In this document: positions 10,019-18,063 of the stretch, piece after piece | Layout: each line of letters begins with the position of its first letter | How positions within the stretch are numbered: the first letter of the stretch is position 1 | Assembly (NCBI GenBank): GCA_035353395.1 | Contig: DAOPZL010000009.1 | Coordinates: 1 to 64,000 of the forward strand | Length of the DNA stretch: 64,000 nucleotides | Origin: UBA1801 sp035353395 | Lineage (GTDB): Bacteria > Acidobacteriota > Holophagae > Holophagales > Holophagaceae | Reading direction: 5' to 3' | Notes under the pieces: generated by a model | Database searches by the model: none | What the model saw: only the letters and a program-made list of their open reading frames with translations | Told to the model about the DNA's origin: nothing | Program-made: the position numbers and the translations under genes

Positions 10019-12574
10019 TTGTCTCCTTCCCTCAGACGCATCCGTTGGCGGTTGATCTGGTCCAGCATCCTGGCCGTGTCGCTGGCGCTGGCCTCCTTCG
10101 CGATGACCCAGTGGGTGTACACCTACTCGGACGACCAGTGCTTCTGGAAGGCGGAGGGTTCCAGGGTGCGGATCCAGGAGATCCTCCCCGAGGGCGTCGC
10201 CGAGGTCGCGGGCATGCTGGAAGGCGACCAACTGCTGGCCATCCAGGGCCGCCCGGTCACGGTCCGGACCATGGAGGAGGCCCGGCGGTTCATCAACGAC
10301 CAGCCCAAGGGGACGGAGGTCCTCTACCTCGTCCGGCGCGACGGCCGGCAGCTCTCGCTGCTGGTGCGGCTGGTGAAGCCGTTCAACTACGTGGGGCTGA
10401 GCGTGCTCCTCTCGGGGCTGGTCGCCTGGGCCATCGGACTGCTGGTCGTGGTGTCCTCCCCCCAGCGCAAGGTGGCCCGGCACTTCTTCTACATGGGGGC
10501 TGTCTCCCTCCTCCTGCCGATCTACTCCCCCGAGGCTTCCGGGAACATCCCGGTCCAGATCCAGATCCCGGCCCTGGTCTTCTCGGGCCTGGTGATGAGC
10601 CTCGCGGCCCCCTTGTGGTTCCACTTCTTCCTGAGGTTCCCCCATCCCTTCCCCCTCCGGAGGCAGCGGAGGTTCCTGGCCTGGCTCTACGGGGGGTTCC
10701 TGGCGGTCGGCCTCACGAACATCCTGGTGGATGTCGTGCGGACCGCGGCCAGGTCGGGGATCTTCGGCGACCTGTCCTGGATGACCACCGGCCTCTTCCC
10801 GGTCAGCCTCGCGTTCCGAGGGCTGATGGGGCTGGCGGTGATCGCGGGGGTGTTCGTGTTCTGGCTCGGCGCGCTGAAGCTGCCGCGCCGCCGGAGGCTG
10901 GCGCTCATGCCGGCGCTCTTCTTCACGACCGCGGTCTGCGTGGACCTGGCCGCCTTCTCCTACCTGAGCGCCCTGGCCCAGGGGAAGAGCATCCTGTTCC
11001 AGCGGGAGGCATGGATCTTCTTCGCGCCCCTGCCGCTCCTGCCCCTCTCCTTCGCCTACGCCATCCTGCGGCACGGGTTCTTCGACGTCCGCCGGGCCCT
11101 CGTGCGGTGGTTGACGTATTTCGCGGTCATCGGCGCCACCCTGACGATCTATTTCATCGCCCTCACCTGGGCCTTCGAGAAGGGCATCAACGCCCTGGAG
11201 GCGCGATGGGTCGGTGTCCTGGCCGGCCTGTCCGCCTGGCCCATCGGCTGGGCGCTGCGGTGGCTGCTGCTGACGCTCCGGCGGAAGTTCCGCCGGGACA
11301 CCAGCACCACGAGGGACCTCATCCTGGGGATCCTCCAGGAATCCAGGCGGCGGCTCTCCGTGGAGGCCCTGCTCTCGGGCTTGTCCGAGGCCCTGGGCGA
11401 AGCCTTCCACCCTCATGTCCTGCTGCTGCTGCCCGTGGCGGACCGGAGCGTGGAACTCCCGGGCCTGGAGTCCCTGGACGGGGACGATCTCCGGATCGTC
11501 TCCATGGCCAGGCCCCTGCATCTCCGCCTGCCCCTCGCGCTCATCCGGAATGCCCGGGACTACGGGGAACTGGCCGTCGGTCTCGCCGGGGACGAGGCGG
11601 ACTGGATCCGCGAGCAGGGCTGGGAGCTGCGGGCGCGGGTGGACGCCATGGAGGCCCAGGTGATGGTGCTGCTCCTGGCCGGGGGCGAACCCCACACGGT
11701 CGTCCTGCTGGGGGGGAAATACGCCGAATTGAACTACGGCCGGGAGGATCGCGAGCTGCTCCGGGAGGTGGCGGTCTCGGCGGGAATCCTCCTGGAGACC
11801 GCCATGCTGCACCAGAGGCTGCTGGACCAGGGCCGCATCGAGCAGGAGCTCCAGACGGCCCGCCGCATCCAGGAAGGCCTGATCACGTCCAGCGCTCCCG
11901 TGCTCGATGGGTTCGACCTGGCCCTGCGGCTGGAGCCGGCCCTGGAGACCGGCGGGGATCTCCTCTGGATGAAGAGGCGGCCGAACGGCAGGTGGGTCGC
12001 GGCGGTGGGGGACGTGAGCGGGAAGGGGCTGGCCGCGGCCCTCTACATGAGCCAGGCCACGGCCCTGCTGGAATTCGCGGCCCGGCAGGAGGGGATGGAC
12101 TTCTCGCACCTGCTGCAGGCCCTGGACCAGACCATGCGCAATCTCATGAGGAGCCGTGACTTCCTCACGCTGTGCCTCCTGGAGTGGGATTCGGCGGGCC
12201 GCTACCGGATCGCCAGGGCGGGACACCCCGCGCCCCTGCTGATCTGGGGCTCGGCGCCCGAGGACGCCATCGAGGTCGCCTGCCAGGGCCGGGGCCTTGG
12301 GATGCGGCCGGGGGGCCGGGGAGCCTGGCAGATCCGGGACGGCAAGCTCCGTCCGGGAGACTGGCTGGTGATGTACAGCGACGGATTGACCGAGGCCGTC
12401 GACCAGGCGGGCGACATGCTCGGGCTGGAGCGGTTCAAGGGGCTGCTCCAGGCGCACTGGTCCGCGGGCTCCGTGCATTCGGCCTGCGAGGCGGTCTTCC
12501 AGGAGGTCGCCGCCTGCGAGGCCCAGGACCGGGACGACCGGACCCTGTTCATCCTGGGGCGGCGGAAGGTATAG
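10019..12574 (+). CDS. PDZ-like/multi-pass membrane/SpoIIE-type serine phosphatase
   Basis: About 851 residues from a TTG at 10019 (TTG 10052 also possible; ATG 10103 would cut the first membrane segment). Order: one membrane helix (about 13-30); a PDZ-like module (VRIQEILPEGVAEVAGMLEGD...LLAIQGRPV, about 48-115); seven or so further membrane helices (about 125-400); a poorly conserved GAF-like region; a coiled-coil signalling helix (LLDQGRIEQELQTARRIQEGL); and a C-terminal PPM/SpoIIE phosphatase with GDVSGKGLAAALYMS, ARAGHPAPLL, VMYSDGLTEA and a final RDDRTLFIL. The first metal motif reads GGDLLW rather than GGDxxD, so one metal-binding Asp is absent. Probably dephosphorylates a Ser-phosphorylated regulator, such as an anti-sigma antagonist, in response to an envelope signal. 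Confidence 0.85.
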   Translation: MSPSLRRIRWRLIWSSILAVSLALASFAMTQWVYTYSDDQCFWKAEGSRVRIQEILPEGVAEVAGMLEGDQLLAIQGRPVTVRTMEEARRFINDQPKGTEVLYLVRRDGRQLSLLVRLVKPFNYVGLSVLLSGLVAWAIGLLVVVSSPQRKVARHFFYMGAVSLLLPIYSPEASGNIPVQIQIPALVFSGLVMSLAAPLWFHFFLRFPHPFPLRRQRRFLAWLYGGFLAVGLTNILVDVVRTAARSGIFGDLSWMTTGLFPVSLAFRGLMGLAVIAGVFVFWLGALKLPRRRRLALMPALFFTTAVCVDLAAFSYLSALAQGKSILFQREAWIFFAPLPLLPLSFAYAILRHGFFDVRRALVRWLTYFAVIGATLTIYFIALTWAFEKGINALEARWVGVLAGLSAWPIGWALRWLLLTLRRKFRRDTSTTRDLILGILQESRRRLSVEALLSGLSEALGEAFHPHVLLLLPVADRSVELPGLESLDGDDLRIVSMARPLHLRLPLALIRNARDYGELAVGLAGDEADWIREQGWELRARVDAMEAQVMVLLLAGGEPHTVVLLGGKYAELNYGREDRELLREVAVSAGILLETAMLHQRLLDQGRIEQELQTARRIQEGLITSSAPVLDGFDLALRLEPALETGGDLLWMKRRPNGRWVAAVGDVSGKGLAAALYMSQATALLEFAARQEGMDFSHLLQALDQTMRNLMRSRDFLTLCLLEWDSAGRYRIARAGHPAPLLIWGSAPEDAIEVACQGRGLGMRPGGRGAWQIRDGKLRPGDWLVMYSDGLTEAVDQAGDMLGLERFKGLLQAHWSAGSVHSACEAVFQEVAACEAQDRDDRTLFILGRRKV

Positions 12575-12644
12575 GAATCCCCTTTCCGGCCCGATCGCGG
12601 GACAATGGAAGGACGCACAGGGCACCTGTGCCCCGAGGACCTGC

Positions 12645-13163
12645 ATGACAGACCCCTCCCAGCCTCCCCGCACCCCCTCCTGGGTGGCCCCCGCGATCGT
12701 CGTGATGCTGGGGCTGCAGCTGGTCCTGGCCTGGGTCCAGGGCGGCCTGCTCCAGCGGCAGCACCAGGATCTGCTGGCCCTGAGGGAAGACGTCCAGATG
12801 CTCGCCGACAGCCTGGATCAGGAGGAGCCCCAGGACGACTACGAGGCGGAGGGATGGATCCCCGCCCGCCACGGACGGACCCGGCGGCCGGGGATCCGGC
12901 GCGTGGCCCTGCTCCAGGAGGAGACCCCCGAGGAGGCCCAGGCCAGGAAGGACCTCGACGCCACGAAGGCTTCCGCGAAGAAGGCGGTCACCGAGGCCCG
13001 GGAGGTCCAGTCCAAGCTCTCGATCGAGGAGAACATCCGCAAGGCCGAGGAGAAGGCGCGGGAGAACGAAGCGGAGAGCGCCTGGCGGAAGTGGCTCTGG
13101 GTCGCCCTGGGGGCCGGCCTCGCGGCCGTGGGCGTGCGCGCCTGGCTGCGGCGCCGGGGCTGA
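12645..13163 (+). CDS. Small membrane protein with central coiled coil, function unknown
   Basis: 172 residues; the ATG follows gaggacctgc. One hydrophobic segment at about 13-32 (WVAPAIVVMLGLQLVLAWV) and one at about 147-165 (WLWVALGAGLAAVGVRAWL) flank a charged Glu/Lys/Ala-rich middle (95-140) that should form a coiled coil. I recognise no family. It sits in a plus-strand run after the phosphatase and 1 base before the SirB1-type gene, so these are probably co-transcribed. Confidence 0.7.
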   Translation: MTDPSQPPRTPSWVAPAIVVMLGLQLVLAWVQGGLLQRQHQDLLALREDVQMLADSLDQEEPQDDYEAEGWIPARHGRTRRPGIRRVALLQEETPEEAQARKDLDATKASAKKAVTEAREVQSKLSIEENIRKAEEKARENEAESAWRKWLWVALGAGLAAVGVRAWLRRRG

Positions 13164-13164
13164 C

Positions 13165-13962
13165 GTGACGTCCCTCCACGAGTATCTCCAGTCGGATCCG
13201 GAATGCGGGCAGCTGGCCGAGGGAGCCGTCCTGGCCGTCGCGCCGATGCTGGAGGACCCGGATCCGGCCTCTTTCCTGGAGATCCTGGACCATTGGGCCT
13301 TCGAACTGGCCGGCCGCATGCCTCTGCCCTGGAGCATCCACGGCGCCGTCGACACCCTGAACCACTATCTCTTCAACGAAGTCGGGCTCCGGGGGGATCA
13401 CTCGGTCTACGAGGACCCCGCGTACGCCGTCCTCCCCGAAGTGGTCGTCCGGAAGAAGGGGCTGCCCATCGCCCTCTCGATCCTGTGGATCGACGTGGCG
13501 AGGAGGCTGGGGTTCGACGCCGTCGGCGTGGCCCTGCCGGGGCGCTTCATGACCGCGCTCCGCCTGGACGTGGGCCTGCTCTACTTCGATCCCTTCAACC
13601 AGGGGCGGGCCCTGGGGGAGGAGGAGGCGGCCCGCATCGTGCGGAAGGCTTCCGGGGGCCGGGTCGCCTTCGATCCCGACATGCTCGCGCCCGTGTCCCA
13701 CCGGGCGATCCTGCTGCGGCTGGTGCGCAACCTCCATCTGCGTTTCGTGAAGGCCGAGGCCTGGGACGAGGCCCTCTGGTCGGCCACGCACCTGGTCCTC
13801 CTCGCGCCCGAGGATTCCGGCTCCTACCGGGACAGGGCCTTCGTTCACCTGAAGCGCGGCGAGATCATGTCCGCGGTGAAGGACCTCCAGGAAGCCGTCC
13901 ACCTCGGCCGGGAGGACGATCCTCAGCTCCAGGACTGGATCGAGAAACTGAAGAAAGGGTGA
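13165..13962 (+). CDS. SirB1-family transglutaminase-like/TPR protein
   Basis: 265 residues, GTG start one base after the previous stop. The core is the SirB1/transglutaminase-like domain: DTLNHYLFNEVGLRGDHSVYEDPAYAVLPEVVVRKKGLPIALSILW, then GVALPGRFM and YFDPFNQGRAL (about 60-155). In the family the nucleophile position is not a canonical Cys; here too a Ser/Ala-rich segment (LPIALSI) replaces it. The C-terminal part (about 190-260, HLVLLAPEDSGSYRDRAFVHLKRGE) looks like two TPR repeats. Family members are common, cytoplasmic and uncharacterised; protein binding via TPRs is a reasonable guess. Confidence 0.85.
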   Translation: MTSLHEYLQSDPECGQLAEGAVLAVAPMLEDPDPASFLEILDHWAFELAGRMPLPWSIHGAVDTLNHYLFNEVGLRGDHSVYEDPAYAVLPEVVVRKKGLPIALSILWIDVARRLGFDAVGVALPGRFMTALRLDVGLLYFDPFNQGRALGEEEAARIVRKASGGRVAFDPDMLAPVSHRAILLRLVRNLHLRFVKAEAWDEALWSATHLVLLAPEDSGSYRDRAFVHLKRGEIMSAVKDLQEAVHLGREDDPQLQDWIEKLKKG

Positions 13963-13965
13963 ACC

Positions 13966-14535
13966 ATGGATCTTCCGCGCTTCCTGGAACTGGCGAGCAC
14001 CCACGGTTGGCGAGGCATGGCCCTCTGGGGCGTGCTCCTGGGCCAGGCCCTGCTGTGGATCGGGCTGGTGCGGCTCTACCTGGCGATCCGCCGGGAACAG
14101 GCCCCCTGGGAGGAGTGCGTGGGCAAGATCCGTTCGGCCCTCCTGCGCAGGGTGAACGGGCCGGAGGAGCTGGAGGAGCTGAAGCTCCACCGCTACGCGC
14201 CGCTCGTGGACGCCCTCATCGCCCTCCACTTCGCGGAGGCGGGGAGCGAGGTCTTCATCCGCTGGATCCTGATGCGCTGGAAGATGAAGGAGGGCCTGCG
14301 CCCCTACTGGGTCCACTGGGGGCACCTGCTCATCGGCTTCGGCGTGGTCGTCTGGTGCCTCCAGGGGCTGCGCCTGGACCTGGGCCTGGAGCTCCTCATG
14401 CGCACCCCGTGCGATCCTCGCCTGCTGTGGGTCTGGTTGGGCTGCGCCATGGCGCTCGCCTGGAGGCTGGAGCAGCTCCGCGGCAACCTCGAACGGGTCC
14501 AGCGCGCACTCCTGGTCCCTCGGCGGGACGAATAG
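13966..14535 (+). CDS. Predicted membrane protein, unknown function
   Basis: 189 residues; the ATG follows aaagggtgaacc, 3 bases after the previous stop, so it is coupled to the SirB1-type gene. Hydrophobic segments at about 15-37 (ALWGVLLGQALLWIGLVRLYL), 108-127 (HLLIGFGVVVWCLQGL) and 145-160 (LLWVWLGCAMALAW), with a charged loop of about 65 residues between the first two. The topology loosely resembles MotA/ExbB-type proteins, but their conserved residues are not evident. No family assigned. Confidence 0.65.
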   Translation: MDLPRFLELASTHGWRGMALWGVLLGQALLWIGLVRLYLAIRREQAPWEECVGKIRSALLRRVNGPEELEELKLHRYAPLVDALIALHFAEAGSEVFIRWILMRWKMKEGLRPYWVHWGHLLIGFGVVVWCLQGLRLDLGLELLMRTPCDPRLLWVWLGCAMALAWRLEQLRGNLERVQRALLVPRRDE

Positions 14536-14554
14536 GGGCCGGCCGCGCGATCCG

Positions 14555-15238
14555 CTACAGCGGTTCCTCCTTGAACTCCAGGAGGTGCCCGGACTTCTTC
14601 GCCTTGGTCTTCAGGTAGCGGAGGTTGTAGGCGTTGGCGCCAAGCTGGTGCGATTCGCGCTGCACGTGGATGCCGGCCTCCTCCAGGGCGGTGATCTTCC
14701 GGGGGTTGTTCGTGAGGAGCTTCACCTTGCGGATGCCGAAGAAGCGCAGCATCTCCACCGCGGCCTCGTAGGTGCGCAGGTCGTCCACGAACCCGAGGTG
14801 GTGGTTGGCTTCCACGGTGTCCAGTCCCTGTTCCTGGAGTGCGTAGGCCTTGAGCTTGTTCAGGAGGCCGATGCCGCGGCCCTCCTGGCGCAGGTAGAGC
14901 ACGATGCCGCCATGCTCGCCGATGTAGCGGAGGGCGGCCTCCAGCTGCGCGCGGCAGTCGCACTTGAGGCTGCCCAGGACGTCGCCCGTCCAGCACTCGC
15001 TGTGGATCCTGACGGCGATGCGCTTGCGGGCGTCGATCTCGCCGGAGACGATGGCCAGGTGCTCCTTCCCCGCGAGCTTCTCCAGGAATCCGTAGACGGT
15101 GAACTTGCCGAAGATGGAGGGGACATGCGCTTTCGCGACGAAGGGCACCGCCTCGGTCTCGAATCGCGTGACCAGCTCCAGGGGCGAATCGGGGCCGAGC
15201 TGCAACTCGGGGGCGCTGCTGCTGTCTCGGGGCGACAT
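14555..15238 (-). CDS. ribA: GTP cyclohydrolase II
   Basis: 227 residues from the ATG at 15238; an upstream in-frame extension overlaps the preceding gene and is not family-like. Catalyses the first step of riboflavin synthesis, GTP to 2,5-diamino-6-ribosylamino-4-pyrimidinone 5-phosphate plus formate and PPi. The zinc site is intact: C82, C93 and C95 in SECWTGDVLGSLKCDC. Also seen are VRIHSE, YLRQEGRGIGL, DTVEANHHLGF and LLTNNPRK. It is the stand-alone RibA type with no DHBP synthase domain. Last gene of the minus-strand run fur-add-DHH-ribA, 70 bases after the DHH gene. Confidence 0.95.
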   Translation of the reverse strand: MSPRDSSSAPELQLGPDSPLELVTRFETEAVPFVAKAHVPSIFGKFTVYGFLEKLAGKEHLAIVSGEIDARKRIAVRIHSECWTGDVLGSLKCDCRAQLEAALRYIGEHGGIVLYLRQEGRGIGLLNKLKAYALQEQGLDTVEANHHLGFVDDLRTYEAAVEMLRFFGIRKVKLLTNNPRKITALEEAGIHVQRESHQLGANAYNLRYLKTKAKKSGHLLEFKEEPL

Positions 15239-15308
15239 AGGGGCTTCCGGATGGAGGATGTTGGTTTCCTGGCTTGCAGTGGCTTCCCGCGACTCGAAGA
15301 GGTTGCCG

Positions 15309-16385
15309 TCAATTCTGGGCGGGGAGCTGGGCCAGAACCGCAGCGTCGACTCTAGTCTGAACCTGTTCAAGGGGCCCGTCCAGCTTCGCGCCGGAGGCGA
15401 GGCGGTGGCCGCCTCCGCCGAACTGCCGGCATATCGCATTCACGTCGATTTTTCCCCGGCTGCGCAGGCTCGCCTTGATGCGTCCGTCGTCCGTCTCGTA
15501 GAGGAGGGCGGCGACCTCCACGCCCCGGAGCCGCAGGGGTTCGTTCACCAGCCCGTCCATGTCCTCGTGGACGGCTCCGCAGGCCAGGAGGTCCTTCCGC
15601 CGGAGGCTCAGGCAGCCGTAGCGGCCGTCTCCCAGGATGCGCAGGCTCTCGTAGGCCTTTCCGTAGAGCTTGAGCTTCTCCATGCGGTCCTGGTGGTAGA
15701 GCTGCTGGTAGATCCCGGCCGGATCGGCGCCGTCCTCGATGAGGGCCGCCCCGATCCTGTGCACCCGGGGCGTGGCGTTGGAGAACCGGAAATTCCCCGT
15801 GTCGTCGACGAGACCCGCATAGAGGGCGGTGACGATGGCCGCCGGCAGGGGCCGGGACATGCGCCCTTCCACGAGGTCGAAGACCAGTTCGGCGCTTGCG
15901 CTGGCGTCGGGATCCGTGAAGTCCATGTCGAAGCTCCGCGAATCTGCCTTGAGGTGGTGGTCCAGGCAGATCTTCACCGCCTTGGATGCCGCGAAGGCCT
16001 CCCGCATCGCGCCCATGCGGCCGGGTTCAGAGGCGTCCACCAGGACCCAGGCATCGGGCCAGGCGCCCAGCTCCTCGTGATCCTGCCGCGTCCGGAAGGT
16101 CTCCACCCGCCCTTCCGGGTCGAGGAAGCCCAGGAAGGCCGGAAACACCGGCGTCACGACGACCCGGACCTCCTTCCCCAGGCCGCGCAGGTAGCAGGCC
16201 AGGGCCTGCACGGCCCCGATCCCGTCCACGTCGGGATTCTCGTGGGTGGCCAGGAGGATCCGCCGATGGGGACGGAGGCCGGCGCAGAACCGGGCCAGCA
16301 TCGCGCGGCGCGCCTCCGTTGGGCGAGTGAACGATCGCGGCTTCCCGCAGGTCCGGAAGGGGGTTCCGATCCGGTGGAACCTCAA
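15309..16385 (-). CDS. DHH-family phosphoesterase (NrnA-like)
   Basis: 358 residues from a TTG at 16385 that overlaps the add stop; an ATG at 16301 is an alternative and fits the family's usual beginning better. DHH motifs: THENPDVDGIGAVQAL (motif I), LVDASEPGRMG (motif II) and LDHHLKAD (the DHH signature), then SASAELVFDLVEG. The C-terminal DHHA1 domain ends in GGGHRLASGAKLDG. This is the layout of bifunctional nanoRNases/pAp phosphatases (NrnA), which degrade 2-5-mer RNAs and dephosphorylate 3'-phosphoadenosine 5'-phosphate. pAp versus nanoRNA specificity is not readable. Tightly coupled to add. Confidence 0.88.
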   Translation of the reverse strand: MRFHRIGTPFRTCGKPRSFTRPTEARRAMLARFCAGLRPHRRILLATHENPDVDGIGAVQALACYLRGLGKEVRVVVTPVFPAFLGFLDPEGRVETFRTRQDHEELGAWPDAWVLVDASEPGRMGAMREAFAASKAVKICLDHHLKADSRSFDMDFTDPDASASAELVFDLVEGRMSRPLPAAIVTALYAGLVDDTGNFRFSNATPRVHRIGAALIEDGADPAGIYQQLYHQDRMEKLKLYGKAYESLRILGDGRYGCLSLRRKDLLACGAVHEDMDGLVNEPLRLRGVEVAALLYETDDGRIKASLRSRGKIDVNAICRQFGGGGHRLASGAKLDGPLEQVQTRVDAAVLAQLPAQN

Positions 16386-17449
16386 GGAAGCTCCTGGCGG
16401 GTCCCGGCGTTCTGGGGGATGAAGGCCTTCAGTTCACGGGCGACGTCCGCCAGCATGGACCGCTTGATGGCATAGGGCAGGAACGCGCTCTTGAAGCCCA
16501 TGAGGATGACTTCCTGGAGCTCCGCGAAGTTGAAGTGCAGCTCGTCCTGCAGGATCTTGAGCTCGCGGGAGCAGGTGGTCCCCGTCACCAGGCGGTTGTC
16601 CGTGTTGACCGTGACCCGGAGTCCGAGGTCGTAGAAGAGCCGGATGGGATGATCGGCCATCTTCTTGACGGCCCGGGTCTGGACGTTGGAGCTGGGGCAC
16701 ATCTCCAGGGGGATCCGGTGGTCGTTGACGTAGTTGAGCAGGTCCCCGTCCTCGATGAGCCTCACGCCGTGGCCGATGCGGTGGGTCCCGCACTGGTGGA
16801 CGGCCTGGTGGATGCTCTCCGGCCCGTCGGCCTCCCCGGCGTGCAGGGTGCAGCTCATGTTGTTCGCGCGGACCCGTTCGAATGCCTCCTTGTGGTGCCT
16901 GGCTGGGAAGTTCGCCTCGGCTCCGGCCAGGTCGTAGCCCACGACGCCCTTGTTCTTGAAGGCCACCGTGAGGTCCGCCAGCTTGAGGGAGGACTCGGGA
17001 TCGACATGCCGCATGCCGCACACGAGGACGCCCGTCTGGATGGGATAGCGCCTCCGGGCTTCCTCCAGCCCCTCCAGCACTGCCTGGACGATGTGGTGCA
17101 GCGGAAGCCCCTTCTGCTGGTGGAGGATGGGGCTGTAGCGGACCTCGAGGTAGCGGACGTTCTCCAGGGCGGCGTCCTCGGCCAGTTCGAAGGCCGTGCG
17201 CACGAGGGAGTCGTAGGTCTGCATCACCGACAGGGTGACGTCGAAGGCCTTCAGGTAGTCCACCAGGGACTTGCATTCCTCCCCCGCCTGGACGAACGGC
17301 CGGAGGGTATCCACCGAGTCGCCGGGCAGTTCCACCTTCTGCTGCTCGGCGAGCTCCAGGATCGTGGGGATGCGCAGGCTCCCGTCCAGGTGGACGTGGA
17401 GGTCGGTCTTGGGGAGCCGCTGGAAATCTTCGAAACTCAGGTCGGTCAT
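16382..17449 (-). CDS. add: Adenosine deaminase
   Basis: 355 residues. Zinc and catalytic residues are in place: KTDLHVHLDGS (His18, His20), LHAGEADGPESI (zinc His plus catalytic Glu), HRIGHGVRL and VNTDNRLVTGTT (zinc Asp region, usually STDDP). Converts adenosine or deoxyadenosine to inosine plus ammonia; adenine or aminodeoxyfutalosine deaminases of the same fold are alternatives, but FxHxDG-like N-terminal and active-site neighbours favour adenosine. The NTDNR variation seen here is common in bacterial Add. Seven bases separate it from the fur-like gene, so they share a transcript. Confidence 0.9.
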   Translation of the reverse strand: MTDLSFEDFQRLPKTDLHVHLDGSLRIPTILELAEQQKVELPGDSVDTLRPFVQAGEECKSLVDYLKAFDVTLSVMQTYDSLVRTAFELAEDAALENVRYLEVRYSPILHQQKGLPLHHIVQAVLEGLEEARRRYPIQTGVLVCGMRHVDPESSLKLADLTVAFKNKGVVGYDLAGAEANFPARHHKEAFERVRANNMSCTLHAGEADGPESIHQAVHQCGTHRIGHGVRLIEDGDLLNYVNDHRIPLEMCPSSNVQTRAVKKMADHPIRLFYDLGLRVTVNTDNRLVTGTTCSRELKILQDELHFNFAELQEVILMGFKSAFLPYAIKRSMLADVARELKAFIPQNAGTRQELP

Positions 17450-17456
17450 CGGATTC

Positions 17457-17966
17457 TCATGTGTGAAGCTGCGCCACGCGGTTCCGGATCTGCCCCTCGT
17501 CGGCCGTGTCTTTGCAGTTGTTGCAGAGCCCGAAGATCTGGAGGCTGTGGTGCATGGGTTTGAAGGCGTGCTCCCCGCAGATGTTCTCCTGGAGGGTCTC
17601 CAGGTCGGGGCGGAAGAACTCGATCACCTTGCCGCAGTTCAGGCAGATCAAGTGGTCGTGGTGCTCGTTTTCCCGGGCCGCCTCGTAGTTCGCGTGGCCG
17701 GAGCCCAGGCTGTCCTTGCGGACGAGGCCGCACTGGACGAGGAGGTCCAGGGTCCGGTAGACGGTCGCCCGGCTGATGTCCCCCCCCCTGGCCCGGAGGC
17801 CGGCGTGCAGGGTTTCCGCGTCGAAGTGGCTGTCCCGGTTGAAGATGGCATTCAGGATCGCCATGCGCTCGCCAGTCAGTTTCAGTTTCTTGCCGCGCAG
17901 GAATCCCTCGAAGCGCAGCTCTTCCTGCGTAGGGGACTTGCGGGAAGCAGGGCTGTTCGACCCCAT
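17457..17966 (-). CDS. Fur-family transcriptional regulator
   Basis: 169 residues; the ATG follows ggagatttcc. Winged helix at about 20-95 (LKLTGERMAILNAIF; DISRATVYRTLDLLVQCGLV) and a dimerisation/metal domain with HHDHLICLNCGKVIEF (His102, 103, 105) and two CxxC pairs (C108/C111 and C148/C151) forming the structural zinc site. Family members are metal-dependent repressors for iron (Fur), zinc (Zur) or peroxide (PerR); the motif set is nearest Fur, but the metal cannot be decided from sequence. It leads a minus-strand run with add, and a GACTA-N10-TAGTC inverted repeat lies in the divergent promoter region upstream. Confidence 0.92.
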   Translation of the reverse strand: MGSNSPASRKSPTQEELRFEGFLRGKKLKLTGERMAILNAIFNRDSHFDAETLHAGLRARGGDISRATVYRTLDLLVQCGLVRKDSLGSGHANYEAARENEHHDHLICLNCGKVIEFFRPDLETLQENICGEHAFKPMHHSLQIFGLCNNCKDTADEGQIRNRVAQLHT

Positions 17967-18013
17967 GGAAATCTCCAGGAAAGTTGTCTGAAGAAGAGAT
18001 ACACTGAATCCTC

Positions 18014-18041
18014 TTGCTCGATGACTAGCTTAAATTATAGT
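18014..18041 (+). promoter_or_regulatory. Sigma-70-like promoter with overlapping inverted repeat
   Basis: TTGCTC (18014-18019) and TATAGT (18036-18041) are 16 bases apart and match consensus at 4 and 5 of 6 positions. Expected transcription start is near 18048, just before the gene at 18064. An inverted repeat, GACTA (18023-18027) and TAGTC (18038-18042), overlaps the -10 box and could be an operator; the divergent Fur-family gene is an obvious candidate to bind it, but this is inference. Confidence 0.5.
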
Positions 18042-18063
18042 CGCCGTATTTATGGGAGTCGAA

